Below, piece by piece: positions 1 to 45,544 of a stretch of 64,000 nucleotides of DNA (position 1 is the stretch's first letter; each line of letters begins with the position of its first letter). The notes beneath the pieces were generated by a model. It was not told the DNA's origin. It ran no database searches and saw only the letters and a list, made by a program, of their open reading frames with translations. The DNA comes from Lota lota. Taxonomy: Eukaryota; Chordata; Actinopteri; Gadiformes; Lotidae. Both the position numbers and the translations under genes were made by a program. The stretch spans positions 524,501 to 588,500 of the forward strand of contig JACYXH010000692.1 in assembly GCA_026745465.1 (NCBI GenBank), given 5' to 3'.

Positions 1-31
1 GTACATACAACAATGCTAATCTTCTGCATAC

Positions 32-208
32 CTCTATTATGTTGGTCATCTCCACCCTCTGTTCCTCAAGTCTGGTCTGCAGCTCTACCTGCTGGTTCAG
101 CAGGTCAAGGCCTGCGTGAGCAGCCTGTTGGACTTGTTCCTCGCTCTCCTTGAACTGCCTTCTCAACCTCTGCATCTCCTCCGCTGCTGCTTCCAATACT
201 CCAGCCAT
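32..208 (-). CDS. spdl1: Spindly-like coiled-coil protein, first coding exon (partial gene)
   Basis: Reading the minus strand from the ATG at 208 gives 59 codons, ending at a consensus donor (GAG followed by gtatgc) at 32/31, so the gene continues beyond the left edge. The peptide is a continuous charged coiled coil. It contains an AAHAGLDLLNQ segment (residues 29-39) that fits the CC1-box (AAxxGxxLL) by which dynein adaptors bind dynein light intermediate chain. It then has LEEQRVEMTNIIE, which resembles the Spindly N-terminus. Spindly recruits dynein-dynactin to kinetochores through the RZZ complex. A splice acceptor (cag at about 229-227) lies just upstream of the ATG, suggesting a separate 5' UTR exon. 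Another CC1-box adaptor (BICD or BICDR type) is the main alternative. The gene is divergent to uvssa. Confidence 0.6.
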
Positions 209-2083
209 TTTGATAGGAGTAGTGCTCTGGGTTACAGTACAATTCGGCAGCTTAAGTCAGAAAAACTTTTACCAAAAAATGCACACATACATAAGTTCCA
301 AACAGTGTTTGCCAACGGTAACATCATTTTAACATTTCCAATTGTTACCATGGCTATCTAGGATGTGACCATTCTCAATGATTCACTCTACTCCCAAGTA
401 ATTATTTAGTTTTTCATGTCTGTTGTGTAGTTGTTCCTTTGCCGTCTGTGTGATGGGCTACATTTAACAGTTACACAAATTACAAATTTGATGTCTAACG
501 TTATGCCACACAGTGCAAATAAATAACTGCTCCAACAAAAGCATTTGTGTAATAGTTAGCAGCTTGTTTTAGCAACAGGCTATAATGTATTCTATAGGTT
601 CGCTAATATACAATAAGAATTGACTACCAAATGCACAATTCCCCTAACACACCAGTCTGCCTCACTAACGTTACACAAATGTAGGCATCCTTCGTCTCAA
701 GAGGTCCTTCAAGGCCCGAAAGTCGCTTTGTAAACATGCTACTTTTACTTAGTAAAACCCTGCTTATTAATACTTGCAGCCTTGCTTTCGAGTAAGTTAG
801 TGCAATGGTTAAATGAATCTAGGACAAATTTGTGCATTTAAGCACTATATCAACGATAACATCCATAAAATAAAAGCATTTAAACAGTTACGACATTAAT
901 AGCGCGAGCACAGGGCGTTTGGATTCTAAACTAAAAAATGCCAACATAAATTATCACAATTCAATTACATCTCTACACAAACTAAGACGTCCAAGTACCG
1001 ACTTACCTTTTAAAGTAGATCAACAAAATACACTTTAAACGCCCTCTTCCTTAGCCTCAGTTTAGCGCTTAACAAATTTTGAATTCAAGAATCTCCCACG
1101 GCGAGCATCGCGAGCACAACGCCTGGCGAGACCAATGTAAGGCGTGATTGGTCAGCTCTGCGCAGAAGCAGTTAAGCTTCGAACCAGCGGGGCTAATATA
1201 ATGTAGTAGATCTAGATGTATCAAAGCATAAATAACCATATATTCCTTGAATGAAGTGATTATTCTCGAAAAACAAATTACCCTAACGGAACAGGTAAAT
1301 AACATTTCCTTTCCTTCTTTTAGCGTCTCTCCTATAATATAGATGCATAGTTGTTTATTAAATATGTGTTTACATCTGTTGCTATCACTAGCCTGTGCAA
1401 ACTAATGAATATACAGCTTTCACTATTCCAATTTTAGATTAAAAACTATAATGTGTCTTACCTTACATGTATATGATATATATACATATATGGGCGAAAT
1501 ATAGTGATGATTAATTCGGTAGAATTTTCGGAAACACTGTTTTGAATCTCATTACAACTATCACTCTGGGTCTTATGTGTCTACATCTTTAATCACTACA
1601 ATAATTCCTGAAAATGGTATCGAGACGCTTCACTTCATGGAGGCCTAGCTAATGTCGAATGGATCAGTGCTTCAGGCAAACACGATCTGCTTCCATCCTG
1701 CTGTATGTTTATATTATAAAACAAATCAAATAATAGAGTGGTGGTATAAAAATATATTTTTTATTTTCAAAGCAGTGCAATGTTTATGTCTTTTGACTTC
1801 TTTTGTGAGCCTTTCATAATGAAGCACATTCTCGGGAGAGTCAATACACTGCTGTCAACAACCACATCCAAATCTTTTAAATTGTATATTTATGTTTTTT
1901 CTTGCACGAGAAATAACATTCTGATTTTTTCCTTTGGAGTGGCGCACCCACTGATGATCTGTTATTGGTTATGTGATCTAAACGGGGGTTTCATAAGTTA
2001 ACCATCCATAGTTTACCTGGATGTCGTGAATGATGACACTATCCACAATGATAGGGATTTCTACCCAAGGTTAATTAATTATA
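209..2083. other. Intergenic region between Spindly-like gene and uvssa
   Basis: AT-rich sequence with no recognisable coding exon. Apart from the CCAAT-containing patch near 1080-1190 I see no TATA box, repeat or RNA gene that I can support. Open frames at 1780-2001 and 1069-1305 have no recognisable protein similarity. Confidence 0.6.
1005..1200. promoter_or_regulatory. Probable promoter / 5' UTR exon of the minus-strand Spindly-like gene, possibly bidirectional
   Basis: On the minus strand a consensus donor (AAAG followed by gtaagt) sits at 1007/1006. It could end a non-coding first exon that splices to the coding exon at about 226. Just upstream in that direction is a more CpG-rich patch (about 1080-1190) with two CCAAT boxes in opposite orientations, ccaat at 1132-1136 and attgg at 1147-1151. 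No TATA box is obvious. The location between two divergent genes suggests a shared promoter, but the uvssa transcription start is not visible. Confidence 0.4.
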
Positions 2084-30810
<28,727 letters not shown>

Positions 30811-32491
30811 GTTGGCATCTACCATGACCACGTAGTACACTTGGGCTTGGTTGTACTGGGGCTGGCCATACTTAATACTGTAGACCTGCCACAAAAATGA
30901 AACATTGCCGAGAACCAGCATAAAGACGGAAAGCATGCTCAGGATAAGACCAGATGTCCGATGCAGTCTTAAAACTCCTAAACTTAGTGTTTTTCCTGTG
31001 AAGCACAACCTCAAGTTTGACCCATTTAAATGTTACGAAGTTTGTAAATGTTATGTAAATGTTCTAAGTCGCAATGTAAGGCTGCAAGTTAATGGATTCA
31101 TGAGTAGGTTTGTTGTTCTGTTTATTGTAAAAAAATTAACAACACACTATAAAAACATTTGGATTTGAATAGAATACACATTTACACTGTATAATGTGTG
31201 TTGGCCTAAGACAAGCAATGTATCTGTAGTAAACATTTCTTTGTTTGCTATGATTTTAGTAACTTTTTCATATAACAGCAATGTAGTAGCAGGTTGCAAC
31301 ATAATTATGTAATATATTTAGGGCATTATGCATCATAGAAGCAAAACAAGTTCATGTGCAACTTGTTAGTGAACTAGTACACTTTAGCTGGCAGTGAATA
31401 TTGTTGTTTGATGCTTTACATTTGATATACAGGCCTTTCTGAGGTTTTCAAACGTTTGCATTGTTCGATTTAGAAATGATGTGTTGTTTCCATGCACATG
31501 GTGCCTTAACTTTCTCCTGTTTTGGATAGTTGACTGATTTTTATAAATATCATTATTGTTTTATAAACATTAAGTATGTATTCCATTATTCAAATATTGA
31601 ATATCAGTAGGTGTTTAGTTGTTTATATTTCGGGGATCTATTTTTGTCAAAAGGCTATCAAGCTGAAATTGGAGTAGTCTAAACGTTTGAGTTAATTTAT
31701 ATGAAACATGGTTCTATTGATGAAATGTACAATAAGTCTACCTCGTTGTATTTATCAATGACCTCTTTTTATTTAGTGTTCCATAATCTATTTATATTCT
31801 CCACCTCTCACAGTTTATCGCCTTTCCCCTTGCCTTCCTCTCAATGAGGAACGGCCCGGTGTGGCCAAAGGGGAGTGGTCGACCTGGCAGACTGTTGCTG
31901 TTGCTGTTCAATGCAACTCGGAAGTCGGATAAAACGAGTTCCAACTTGTTAAAAAATAATTGAACGGTTGTCCAGCTCGGAATTACAGGTCGGGAATTCG
32001 GGTATCATTTCAGAGCTCAGACTTGTCCTACTTGACGTCACTAACAACATCAAACATGGCGGCCTTCATCGTTACTGGGGATTAAATTATTAAACTATTA
32101 TAAGTGTTTGTTGACGTTTTAACTCATATTTTGATACGTCATTATGCAATATGTGTTTGCACCGTTTATATTTCACTCTGATTAGGGCAATATGTGGAAT
32201 TGAACTGCTATTTTACTGATTAAATAAGCTAGCCAGTGTTCGTCTCCTCTCTTATTCCCAAAATAAGCATAAATTGCTGCTGCATATATTTTCTGTCTTC
32301 AGCTATGAGACACAATATGCCGAACTAACTTAAGGCATACATTTCCCCCCGAGTTAATTTACAGAGTGGACAAATCATCATCGGAAGTCGGAATCTGGGA
32401 GTTTAAACTTTTTGTTTGAACGCGATAAGCGGTCCTGATGTGACTATCTGAAGGTATGTGTGTGTGTGTGTGTGTGTATTTGTGTGTGTGT

Positions 32492-32526
<35 letters not shown>

Positions 32527-34323
32527 ATGTGCGTGTGTGCGTGCGTGTATGCGTTCGCGGTGTGTGTGATAAAGAAATTAGACGGCGAAAGTAATATATA
32601 CAATATAATATCAGTTCCTTAATTATTAACTATCATTTCAATGCAGAGTAAAGATGTCCGACAAATGTATTGTCGTCCAGCTGCAGCAGTCGCAATCGAG
32701 AGAACGTGAGGATGTTTGGTCATCACACCACGAAAAGGCAGACGCCTAAGAAATGAGTTGATGACCTCTGCCACCTTCACTTATTGGTGGCTCCTAATAT
32801 CCCTTTAGCTGGACGACACGGGATCTTCCTGGGGATAGACAACAGCATCATACCGCGATACCAATGACATCTCGAATAGCTATCATGTATATATGGTGAC
32901 AAAAGTCCCATAAAAAACATAGCTAATATGGGAATTGTTCTATTTTGGTGATCATGTGTAGGCTTTCTTTTTTTCAAACGGAGATTGCTATGTGTGCGCG
33001 CGCGCGTGTTGATCTGATTCATAACGTAGAGACACAGACGAATAAATCATCATACGTGGTTGTACGTAGGCTATGCCGTAGCGTAAAGGTTACATCAATG
33101 ATTGAATGAATCAAATCAACCTACCAGCTGCCGGTCTGATTCACTTTATCATGCTTGCTCACAGACCTCTATCTTTACCAAAGGCCTACGTTTGGGAAGT
33201 CAGCGTGGGCAACATCGTTAAAGAATATACAAAGCCTATAAGAAGGAACGTGTAAATTGCACCAACAAAGCCGATAGGGAAAACTTAAAGTAAAATACAA
33301 AAGTCTCAATAATGTTAATCTCCTCTGACTCTCCGACCAAAATATACGCGCCGATGAAGCAACGCATAGAAAGAAGTGATGAATTTTTAAAGAACATTGT
33401 TAAGAATTTGAGTCAAATCAGAGTAGGAATATTTCACAGGCTAACCATTTGAATCAAAAGAGTAAACCGTGTTCTTAGGCTTCTTAAATGAGTAGGCTTA
33501 TTAGGCCTAAATGTAATGATGTATTCTTTTTTATTAAACACTTATATAATATTCAGATGAAGAATCAATAGGCTACATCCAAGATTTGTTTGTGGAAACT
33601 ATAGCAACAAATCCCATAAATAACAAAAGTTATTTAAATTGAAATCGTCGCAGATTACATGGTAGCCTACTTAAATCAGTGAAAGCCATTCCATAATGAA
33701 CGTTCAATATCAACATTATTTTTCAAAACAATAAAAGCAACATTTATATTATTCAATTCAAAGTAGCATTCCATTTCAAAGCTAACATTGACTTATTTAC
33801 ATTTGTATCTCGTAGTAGGTAGGCCTATTATTTCACAATCTATTAAAATAACAAATTTCAAGGAAAACATCGGTAGGAAAATTATTTTTTTCTTTTTCTG
33901 ATCGAATCGCTACCATTTCCCTTACGGACCAGGACTATTTAGTGACAAAATTTGAATGGACATATAAAACGTTTAGTCACATTTTGCCCTCTTTATGGCA
34001 GTTCCACATGCAGTCCATGGTGTATCTCTACATCTTGTACAGTCTTGTGCTACATCAGCAAACCCAAATGAACAGAATATCTATTCATATGAAAAGTGTA
34101 TTCTTCCTTAATACTGCTATATCTGAGTATAACTAGTATTGCAGTGTCATATATGCTTGAGTTACAGATGGAGATGCATCAGTGAGAATATGTTTTGTGT
34201 GTTTTCTTGGTGCGGATAAGATGTAATAAAGGAGGCAGGTGTGTTGTCAGGCCTAAAAAATGATGGCAGTGGGACTTCCTATTATTTTTTATCTGTCTGA
34301 TGTATCTGTCTAAATGGTTCTGT
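30811..34323. other. Intergenic region between uvssa and nkx1-1
   Basis: The two genes converge here. Contents: the uvssa 3' UTR (end not located), an unrecognised antisense frame with hydrophobic stretches at 30830-30965, a repeat-like block with aactcggaagtcgg at about 31916 and ggaagtcgg at 32381, a GT/G-run, and AT-rich sequence up to the nkx1-1 stop codon. No further gene was recognised. Confidence 0.6.
32456..32525 (+). repeat. (GT)n followed by poly(G)34
   Basis: GT units with a TT interruption pass into 34 consecutive G residues (32492-32525). Confidence 0.97.
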
Positions 34324-38340
<4,017 letters not shown>

Positions 38341-39130
38341 TACGTCAATTCAATCCAAGTTTACCCATATGGGTAGGCTATTTCTTACTGGGTAAAATAT
38401 GTAGCAGTAACTAATCTACGTTAACGTTATCGATATCTACTCATAGCCTATACGTTCATATATCTCAGTGAGCTACTCAAATGCGACCATATTAACTTCG
38501 AAATATGATTACAAGAAAGAAACGCTTTTCCGGGACATTTCACGAATGTGCGGCAAAGTTTTGTTTTCGAAGGCTACAAATCGAACCGTGTAACGGCGTC
38601 CGTCCTTTTTACCCAATAAAAGTTTCTTCGCTGGGTGTCCTTGATGAAAAAAGATGACCAAAGTATTGGACAAATTAACGGAGAACGGTTTCCAGTTGTA
38701 CAGTTGAAAGAAACGTTCCGCGTGGAATTTCCATCGCCGTCTTCCGTAGACTTGCTCCTGCGGTGACAACGTCTCGGTAACCGGAGGTCAACGGCGAAAT
38801 GCAACGAACAATAAAGCCGAGAGGCTATACGCGATCAGTCTGTTCTGTTTCCGGCTGAAAACGGGTCAGCAACACTTCTTACTGGCTGTCCGGTTACCGG
38901 TGAGTGCGCACGCTGGGATAGGCTACGGCAGTAGGTGGCCGTGAACAGGACGTTGATCTCTCTCTCTCCCTTTCTCCCTTTCTCCCGTCCCCGTGTCTTG
39001 TTTTGTTATTCTCGACTCTCTCGCGCTCTTCCTCTGCTCATGCATCTCATCACAAGTCGCAACTCCCTTTTTGGTTTTTAACTGGCCCCTCGAGGACCTT
39101 AATCTCACGAGTGTCACGACTGGGCTCGCT
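38341..39130 (-). promoter_or_regulatory. nkx1-1: nkx1-1 5' flank and probable 5' UTR
   Basis: Sequence upstream of the nkx1-1 ATG is CpG-richer than the surroundings (for example about 38760-38920). Two overlapping minus frames (38509-38804) are not recognised and probably lie in the leader. No TATA box was identified with confidence. Confidence 0.45.
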
Positions 39131-39132
39131 TG

Positions 39133-39139
39133 CCCCCCC

Positions 39140-39216
<77 letters not shown>

Positions 39217-39244
39217 TCTCTCTCTCCTCCCCCCCCCCCCCCCC
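39133..39244. repeat. Poly(C)-(TC)n-poly(C) mirror-type pyrimidine tract
   Basis: Eighteen C (39133-39150), then TC repeats with rare AC/CC breaks, then another C run of about 16 up to 39244. The tract is an almost uninterrupted pyrimidine strand of about 112 bases, roughly 0.8 kb upstream of the nkx1-1 start codon. Confidence 0.97.
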
Positions 39245-39849
39245 ACCTTCTCTCTCGTCTCTTCTCGTCACTTTAAAACAACGCCCTTATTTATGCAGTC
39301 CTATTCAACTCAGTTTGATGTAATTGGCTACAAATTAATCCCACTTCAACTAATGGCCTATTATCTCAGGTTCGCGCGCTCTGGCAGACACGCGGGGTCA
39401 CACTTGAAGCGCGGGAAGAAACCAGACGCAAAGGGTGCAAAATCCCATGACCGCTGCACAAAAAACATACCCGTCCATACAAGTATGAAATAACTATTAA
39501 TAACATTAATATGCGTAACAATACTCACCAAGTCTTGTCTGTGTTTTATATTTTATTTTATGTCATTTGTTCACACACAATAGGGTAGTGGGTTATTATG
39601 TATTTATAGTTTCAATTCATATGTGCATGCATTTTCAACGACAAGTCTGTAGGTAGGCCTATAAGCCTACAATAAGTATTTAGACTGAGGCTAGCTATTT
39701 TCTACATTTGTTTTTAGATTTCTCAGTAGCCCTGACGTGCTGTCAATTGCAGGACTAGACTACTGGAGATAACGGGCTACCAACACTGAACTGTTATGCT
39801 ACGACTACATTCAATTGTTAAAATAAAACTATCCGAAGTTGGTGAAATT

Positions 39850-40500
39850 CATCTGTTTATTTGTGCCACTCCAAACATTACCCTTTGAAAGCAACTGCCT
39901 GATAAAGCCGTAGATCACGCCATCCCTTATCTTTAATGCAAATTACAGGGGCAGGACCCTCTCCCGAAAACTCAATTACGGACTGAATAAACCCGGTAAT
40001 GTCCCCGCCGCAGTGAAATATTGATTCCTAATCCTTGGTAGTCATTACTATGCCAGAAAATAATAGACCACAGAATTGGATTTTGATTTAACACGCAACG
40101 TGTTTAGTCTAATCCTATAGGCGTTATATTCCGTTGGCTCTCATTTTCATCAGAGAAAAAATTATATTAGTGTTGTAGGCTGAGACAACATCGTTTTTAT
40201 ATTGTTATGGGGGTGGGGGGGGGGGGGGGGGGGGGGGGATGGAGAGTAAGAGACGTAATAGGACATTTTTCGCACCGCTCCAGTCATGATACACAAGGTC
40301 AGCTCAATTTAATTACCTTGGTCAATGATCCTTTAGAAGGAAGAAATTAGAAGTTGAGGACAATAATGGCTTAAACAATGAGCAGCCATTTTTGAGGGCC
40401 CGGGACATGATTAGCCAATCAGTGGGCTGAGCCCAAGGGAACCACAACTATTACATCTCTGCATGAGCAATTCTGCTGCTCCCATTCAGAAAGCGCGTCC
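39850..40500. other. Non-repetitive block, candidate conserved regulatory element
   Basis: Two non-repetitive stretches (39890-40060 and 40270-40500), separated by a G run at 40215-40238, contain attac, taatg and gattagccaatcag motifs. They lack coding frames. They lie 1.5-2.2 kb upstream of nkx1-1. Conservation cannot be tested from one sequence. Confidence 0.25.
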
Positions 40501-41051
40501 ATGGTCTTGGTTTAAAAAAAATGTTTGCGACATAGGCCTATGTCAGGTTGCACATGACGTTCAATGCCTTATCTAATCGTATCACTAATCAATAATTATA
40601 ACAATACTTTACTTAAAAAAATTGAAACATCAATGAATGAATGTCCGCTCAATAAGCATACATCATTGACATAGCCTACTAATTAACCGTCCAATATGCA
40701 TTGGATGTAGGCATATTTGTTTCTTGAAGGCCTATACATTGTATCTATAAAAAACATTAGATTGATGTTTGAAATTCACATATATTATTAATAAGGTTTG
40801 GGCCTTTCTCTTTTGGAGTTTTCTACAACAATTTAACAGTAATTGTCCTGTAATTACCGGGCGGGTAATATTGTGTAGAGATAACGACTTAAATGCTTTA
40901 ATAGGATAGATGTACACCAGTTGACATACTCTTTTCTACTCTTGCCTGTGATTATTAAAACCATTTGAATATGTCCCTGTGGACACAATTCATTTGGAGG
41001 AAGCTTGATTACAATTTCAATTACCCCCATAATTGAAACACACTCGTATAT

Positions 41052-41151
<100 letters not shown>

Positions 41152-42062
41152 GCATGAGCACACACAGGATTCGTGTGTGCATACACAGGAGTGTATGCAC
41201 ATAGGTCTCCCTTTTTTAGACATGGCCACAATCACACAATCATAGTCACCGTTTTCCAGTGGCAACAAAATATTCTGTTCTATTTTAATTATATACCCAT
41301 ATATATATAATACACACACATAGGCACACGCACACACACATGCACGCGCGCACACACACACACATGCACAAACACACACACACACGCACACACACACAGT
41401 CTTAAAGAGACATCTTAATCCAAGTAAGAGCATACATACACACACAGGCACACAGCCCAAAGCTGCTTACATCAATAAGTGAAACATGAAAACTTAGTTT
41501 TCCCTGTTTCTCTCACTCATATGTGTGTATAACAGAGAGGGAGACCCAATCTGTGTGTCTCATATCTATGATAATTATTATATCTAATGAAGGTTACCAA
41601 GCACTGCTAGGCCTCCTCTTTATTCAATTAATATCCCTGAGTAATGAATCATAATTACTATAATAAGCAGCTTGAGCTGCCTATAAGTCTGCTGTCATAA
41701 CAGTAGTTGAGTGGTTCAGCATAGACCACGCTGGCGCGTCGTCTACTGTCTGTGTAAACCGCTGACACTATGGCTTTCGTTAGCAATATTCTGAATAAAG
41801 TGTAGGAAATTGTTGATTGCCACTCATCAACCAAACTATTATTATTAACAGACCTAATTTTCCTGTGACGAGCCTGGATAGATTTTCTGCCATTTTGAAT
41901 TTTATTAAAAACACAAAAAAACGGAAGGATCCTAGTTTCTTTTTTATTACTGAGGTCAAAATCCTTTGGCCCATACCATCTATGGACCAATATCTTCCAT
42001 CTAACGAGCAGGGAAGTCTGAACACTAAAAAATAAAGCCCCCATGAGCCAATTACTTCAAAA

Positions 42063-42785
42063 AAGTGTGTGGCTTAGAAACGCTGTAGACTTAAATGCAT
42101 ATAAACACCAAGATGGACTCCTATGATCTTGAGCCCAACACGAAAGTTGTTCAGGACAAATTTCTGAACAAGATGACCACAAATTTTGTATCAGGGCGTG
42201 TCAACAAAATGTGCGTCGCATATGACTATAATGACCACAGTTACTAGACAGAATGTTTTATTTGAGCGGGACCAACTTTGAGACTGGGTCGAAGGTTCTA
42301 ACTGCTCAAGTAAGATGAAGTCGATTGACCAAGCAACATGGCCGCCAGAGGCCCAAAATGGTCCAATCAAATTTAAGGAGGCAAAAGGCGGGGTTAACTT
42401 AAACCAATCATCATCCTACATGGTGCAGTTAAAGGCACATCAGTCAAGATTAATTGTTCCGAAATTTGTCCAGATTGAGCTATAGAGGGCACTATAGCAA
42501 TAGACTGAAAATGCAAACTTTGGATGGTCACATTTCCTGACCCCTTTGACCTACGGTCATGAAACTTTATAAACATTTGTGTCTCCTCACGTTGAACAAA
42601 TATTTTGAAGGAATCCATCACCTGCAACAACAACACAACGCCAGATGGCCAAATTAGCCCAATCTGAGGCTATTCCAACGTTATCAACCGCATAAAAACC
42701 AACATGGTCGTAAAGGTCTGTATTAGGCTTGGCCCCCGATAAATGCTGCTTGCAGCTTTAATTTTTATTATTATTATTAATATTA
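42063..42785 (+). repeat. Dispersed repeat family B, copy 3
   Basis: Begins gtgtgtggcttagaaacgct and ends gctgcttgcagctttaat followed by TTA repeats, matching the tail of copy 1 (13470-13500). It contains gagctatagagggcactata, as in copy 2. No coding frame is supported. Confidence 0.6.
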
Positions 42786-42949
42786 TTAATTAATTATTAT
42801 TGACATTAGTAAAAGTAGTAGTAAAACATAAAGACTCAGTCATTCCTGGAATTATCTAAGAAAATATGCTATAGGTATAGGGGGTGGGGAAGAGACCGAC
42901 AGACGCAGAGACAGACAGATGGACACAGGAGAGAGACATGGACGGAGGG

Positions 42950-43140
42950 AACAAGAGGCGGGATTGAGAGTGCTTGGGGAAGGTGGGCAGTTAAGTTTAA
43001 TGATTCCAAATGAGCTGCGAGCGGTAAAAAGGTGGCCTGGCTAGCCTGACAACTGGAATGAACAGGAATCAATAGTGAGCGGAGTCTGTCGGCGCAAGAT
43101 AAGACCCACACAGACAATGTTGACTATTAAAGACGACAGC
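42950..43140. other. Non-repetitive block, candidate regulatory element
   Basis: Sequence between repeats with gtttaatgattcc and a CpG-containing gtcggcgcaagataagac segment, without coding frames. Only its non-repetitive character is seen here. Confidence 0.2.
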
Positions 43141-43273
43141 TTGAGATATTACACTATTAGTTATGCTATTTTTAATAATCTATGATTTTTGGGGACTAAT
43201 TAATTAATCTTTTAGGGTCAGATGCTATCTGCATGGGCATGAAAGTGTGTGCATAACAGTTTTTCTGCACATG

Positions 43274-43275
<2 letters not shown>

Positions 43276-43315
<40 letters not shown>

Positions 43316-43325
43316 GAAGAAAGAG

Positions 43326-43365
<40 letters not shown>

Positions 43366-43366
43366 G
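43276..43366. repeat. (TG)n then (GA)n microsatellites
   Basis: TG units at 43276-43312 and GA units at about 43327-43366 with small interruptions. Confidence 0.95.
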
Positions 43367-43379
43367 GGGGATGGGGTAT

Positions 43380-44850
43380 TACTTCTGTAATGGGAAAAGA
43401 GAGGAGGGCAATCTGAAATATAGAAGCATGACAAAGGAAAAAAAGGAAATTCAGGCTGATTGGGGGTGTAAAACGTAGACCTTAAATACTGTTGGTTATT
43501 TCTCTAAGTCTACCAAATAGGAACTATCACACTCTGCTACAGATAGATACTGTTTATGTGTTATTCTTTGAAAAGCAAGGGACAAAGAACCATATAGGTC
43601 TTATTTTATAATGCCTCACTCTTTTTTTATAGGATGGTAGTAGGGTCGTATTAGATAAAAATTAGTTACAGGATATAGCAATGATGAATTAGGGTAGCAT
43701 GGTTGTGTGGTGAAGTCTTTGATTCAATGAAAATTATGGCCCATTTATTTTGAAACAAAATTAAGTTTTATGCCATCATGTCCTTATCAAATATACTGAA
43801 GGAGTGCGTCTGCTCTGGGGTCTTTGACCTTAGCTTGACCTCTGGAGCCTTTCGACATGCAACTTTTAACCCACAGGGCTATTATAAGTGGGGAGAATGT
43901 TTGTCCAAAAGGGCCTTATTTGGATGCTCAGAAACCAAAACCCTTAACTCAAAGCTTTGATGATGCCAATAAAAGAGTGTAATATAATTCGTTTTTGCAG
44001 TTAGCACTTCCCTCCCTCCTCCCCACGTCACCGTACATTCGGGTCTTGTGTGACTCCTGTCTCTTTTTCCTGGCAGCTTCCTTTTTTACAGCCGTTTCTT
44101 TTTTGTCACTAGGCGTGTTTGATTTTGTAAGCAGTTCCTGGAATTGGTAGCATCGCCTGTTCCGCCATTGTCACTCAACACTGAAATCCTGCTGCCTGCA
44201 CATGAACGCTCAGAGAGGACCGCCTCTTTGTGGAGTTTTATCTCCTGATTAGATAAAGTAGAAATGGGTTACCAGAAAATGTGTTTTCTGTTTACTGCAG
44301 AGACCCATTTTACTGCCAAATCACAGTGATGGCTGTTTGAATATAAAGCTATTTAACACTTATTTTAACAAATAAATATTGCTTACACCACCTTTAAGGA
44401 AAGTACATGAAAGAAAAAACGAGACCCACAAAAGAACAGCAAAAGTTGATCGATTGATCAATAGCAATTAGGTTAAAAAATAATGTAGAAAGAGAAACAG
44501 GTGATTATAACTTTCTGCGACACTAAGGTAGCCATTCCAAAAAAATATAAAATCAATATTTGGCGGTCTATGTTGATACTAACCACTTTAAACCAAAACA
44601 TTTCTTCACAAATTATTTGGGTCCTGTGGTATGATGGAACCTCACTCTTCTCATTTTATTTTAGACAGTTGAAAAAATACATGTAATACAAAATAATAAT
44701 GTAATACTGGATGCGGATGGTGTCATTTACTGGTCATTTCTTTTACAACTTCATAAGGAAAATAAGAATGAAGAATGAACAAAGCAAATATTAATACAGA
44801 AAGCATCATGTCAAACTGAAATTAAATTGTGAGAATAGATAAATATTATA
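43380..44850. other. Gene-free AT-rich sequence
   Basis: I see no gene, transposon terminus or tandem repeat. The frames at 43778 and 44501 are short and unrecognised. Confidence 0.5.
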
Positions 44851-44855
44851 CAGTA

Positions 44856-44860
44856 TTATA

Positions 44861-44941
<81 letters not shown>
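44856..44941. repeat. (TA)n microsatellite
   Basis: About 40 TA units with two TG interruptions near the ends. Confidence 0.98.
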
Positions 44942-45109
44942 TATGCACAGCGAAAAGGGTGATGCAGGACCCCGATGCTAAGTGGAGGCTGTTGTAATGT
45001 AGTAATTGATTATACTAACTGTTAGCTACCTTTCGTATTTCTTTGCATCATCATTTGTTTGACTTCCCTTGGCATTCTGGTGCAATTACCACAATGGCAC
45101 CAAAATAAG

Positions 45110-45536
45110 AAATTATAAAATATACACTTCTTTCAGTCAACGAACACATGGTTGTTGATCTAGAGAAATGTCAGTGAGAACGTTGCATCTGAAATATAAG
45201 ATAGCTACAACATAACTACTTACCACAGTGAAACGTCATGCTCTACTCTTGGAGCAACGGTGTTTCGGGTCGAACCAAATGTCAGACACAAGTGTTTGAC
45301 CAATCATAACATAGTCAGCCAGATAACCAAACAGAACAGACTGAGATTTGTGGGAGATGGGGCCTTAAAGAGAGACAGGAGCCAAAACCAAATGTTTCTG
45401 ACAAAGGCTGAAAGCGGTTCTACAGCAATGTGTGAGGATAATAAGGTGTATTCTTTATCATTAAAGCATGTAAACCTATTCTAGAAGTACCCTCAAAAGA
45501 CATTATTTAGCACAAATAGTGCATAATATGACCCCT
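45110..45536 (-). mobile_element. TTAA-flanked DNA transposon, copy 2, truncated
   Basis: Read on the minus strand from TTAA (45537-45540), the sequence aligns with the first roughly 430 bp of copy 1 at 27639. Shared landmarks are tattatgcac, gtttacatgctttaatg (gtgtacatgctttaatg in copy 1), gcctttgtcagaaa and tcttatatttcagatg. No matching far end was found, so the copy appears truncated at about 45110. The frame at 45260-45484 lies inside it and is not a gene. Confidence 0.7.
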
Positions 45537-45544
45537 TTAACTAC

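Noticed and set aside
38509..38804. Two minus-strand frames upstream of nkx1-1 as an extra exon
   Set aside because: They resemble no NK1 sequence, overlap each other in different frames and lack a donor joining them in frame to exon 1.
45260..45484. 74-codon plus-strand frame
   Set aside because: It lies inside the truncated second copy of the TTAA transposon, and the reading is not shared with the first copy.
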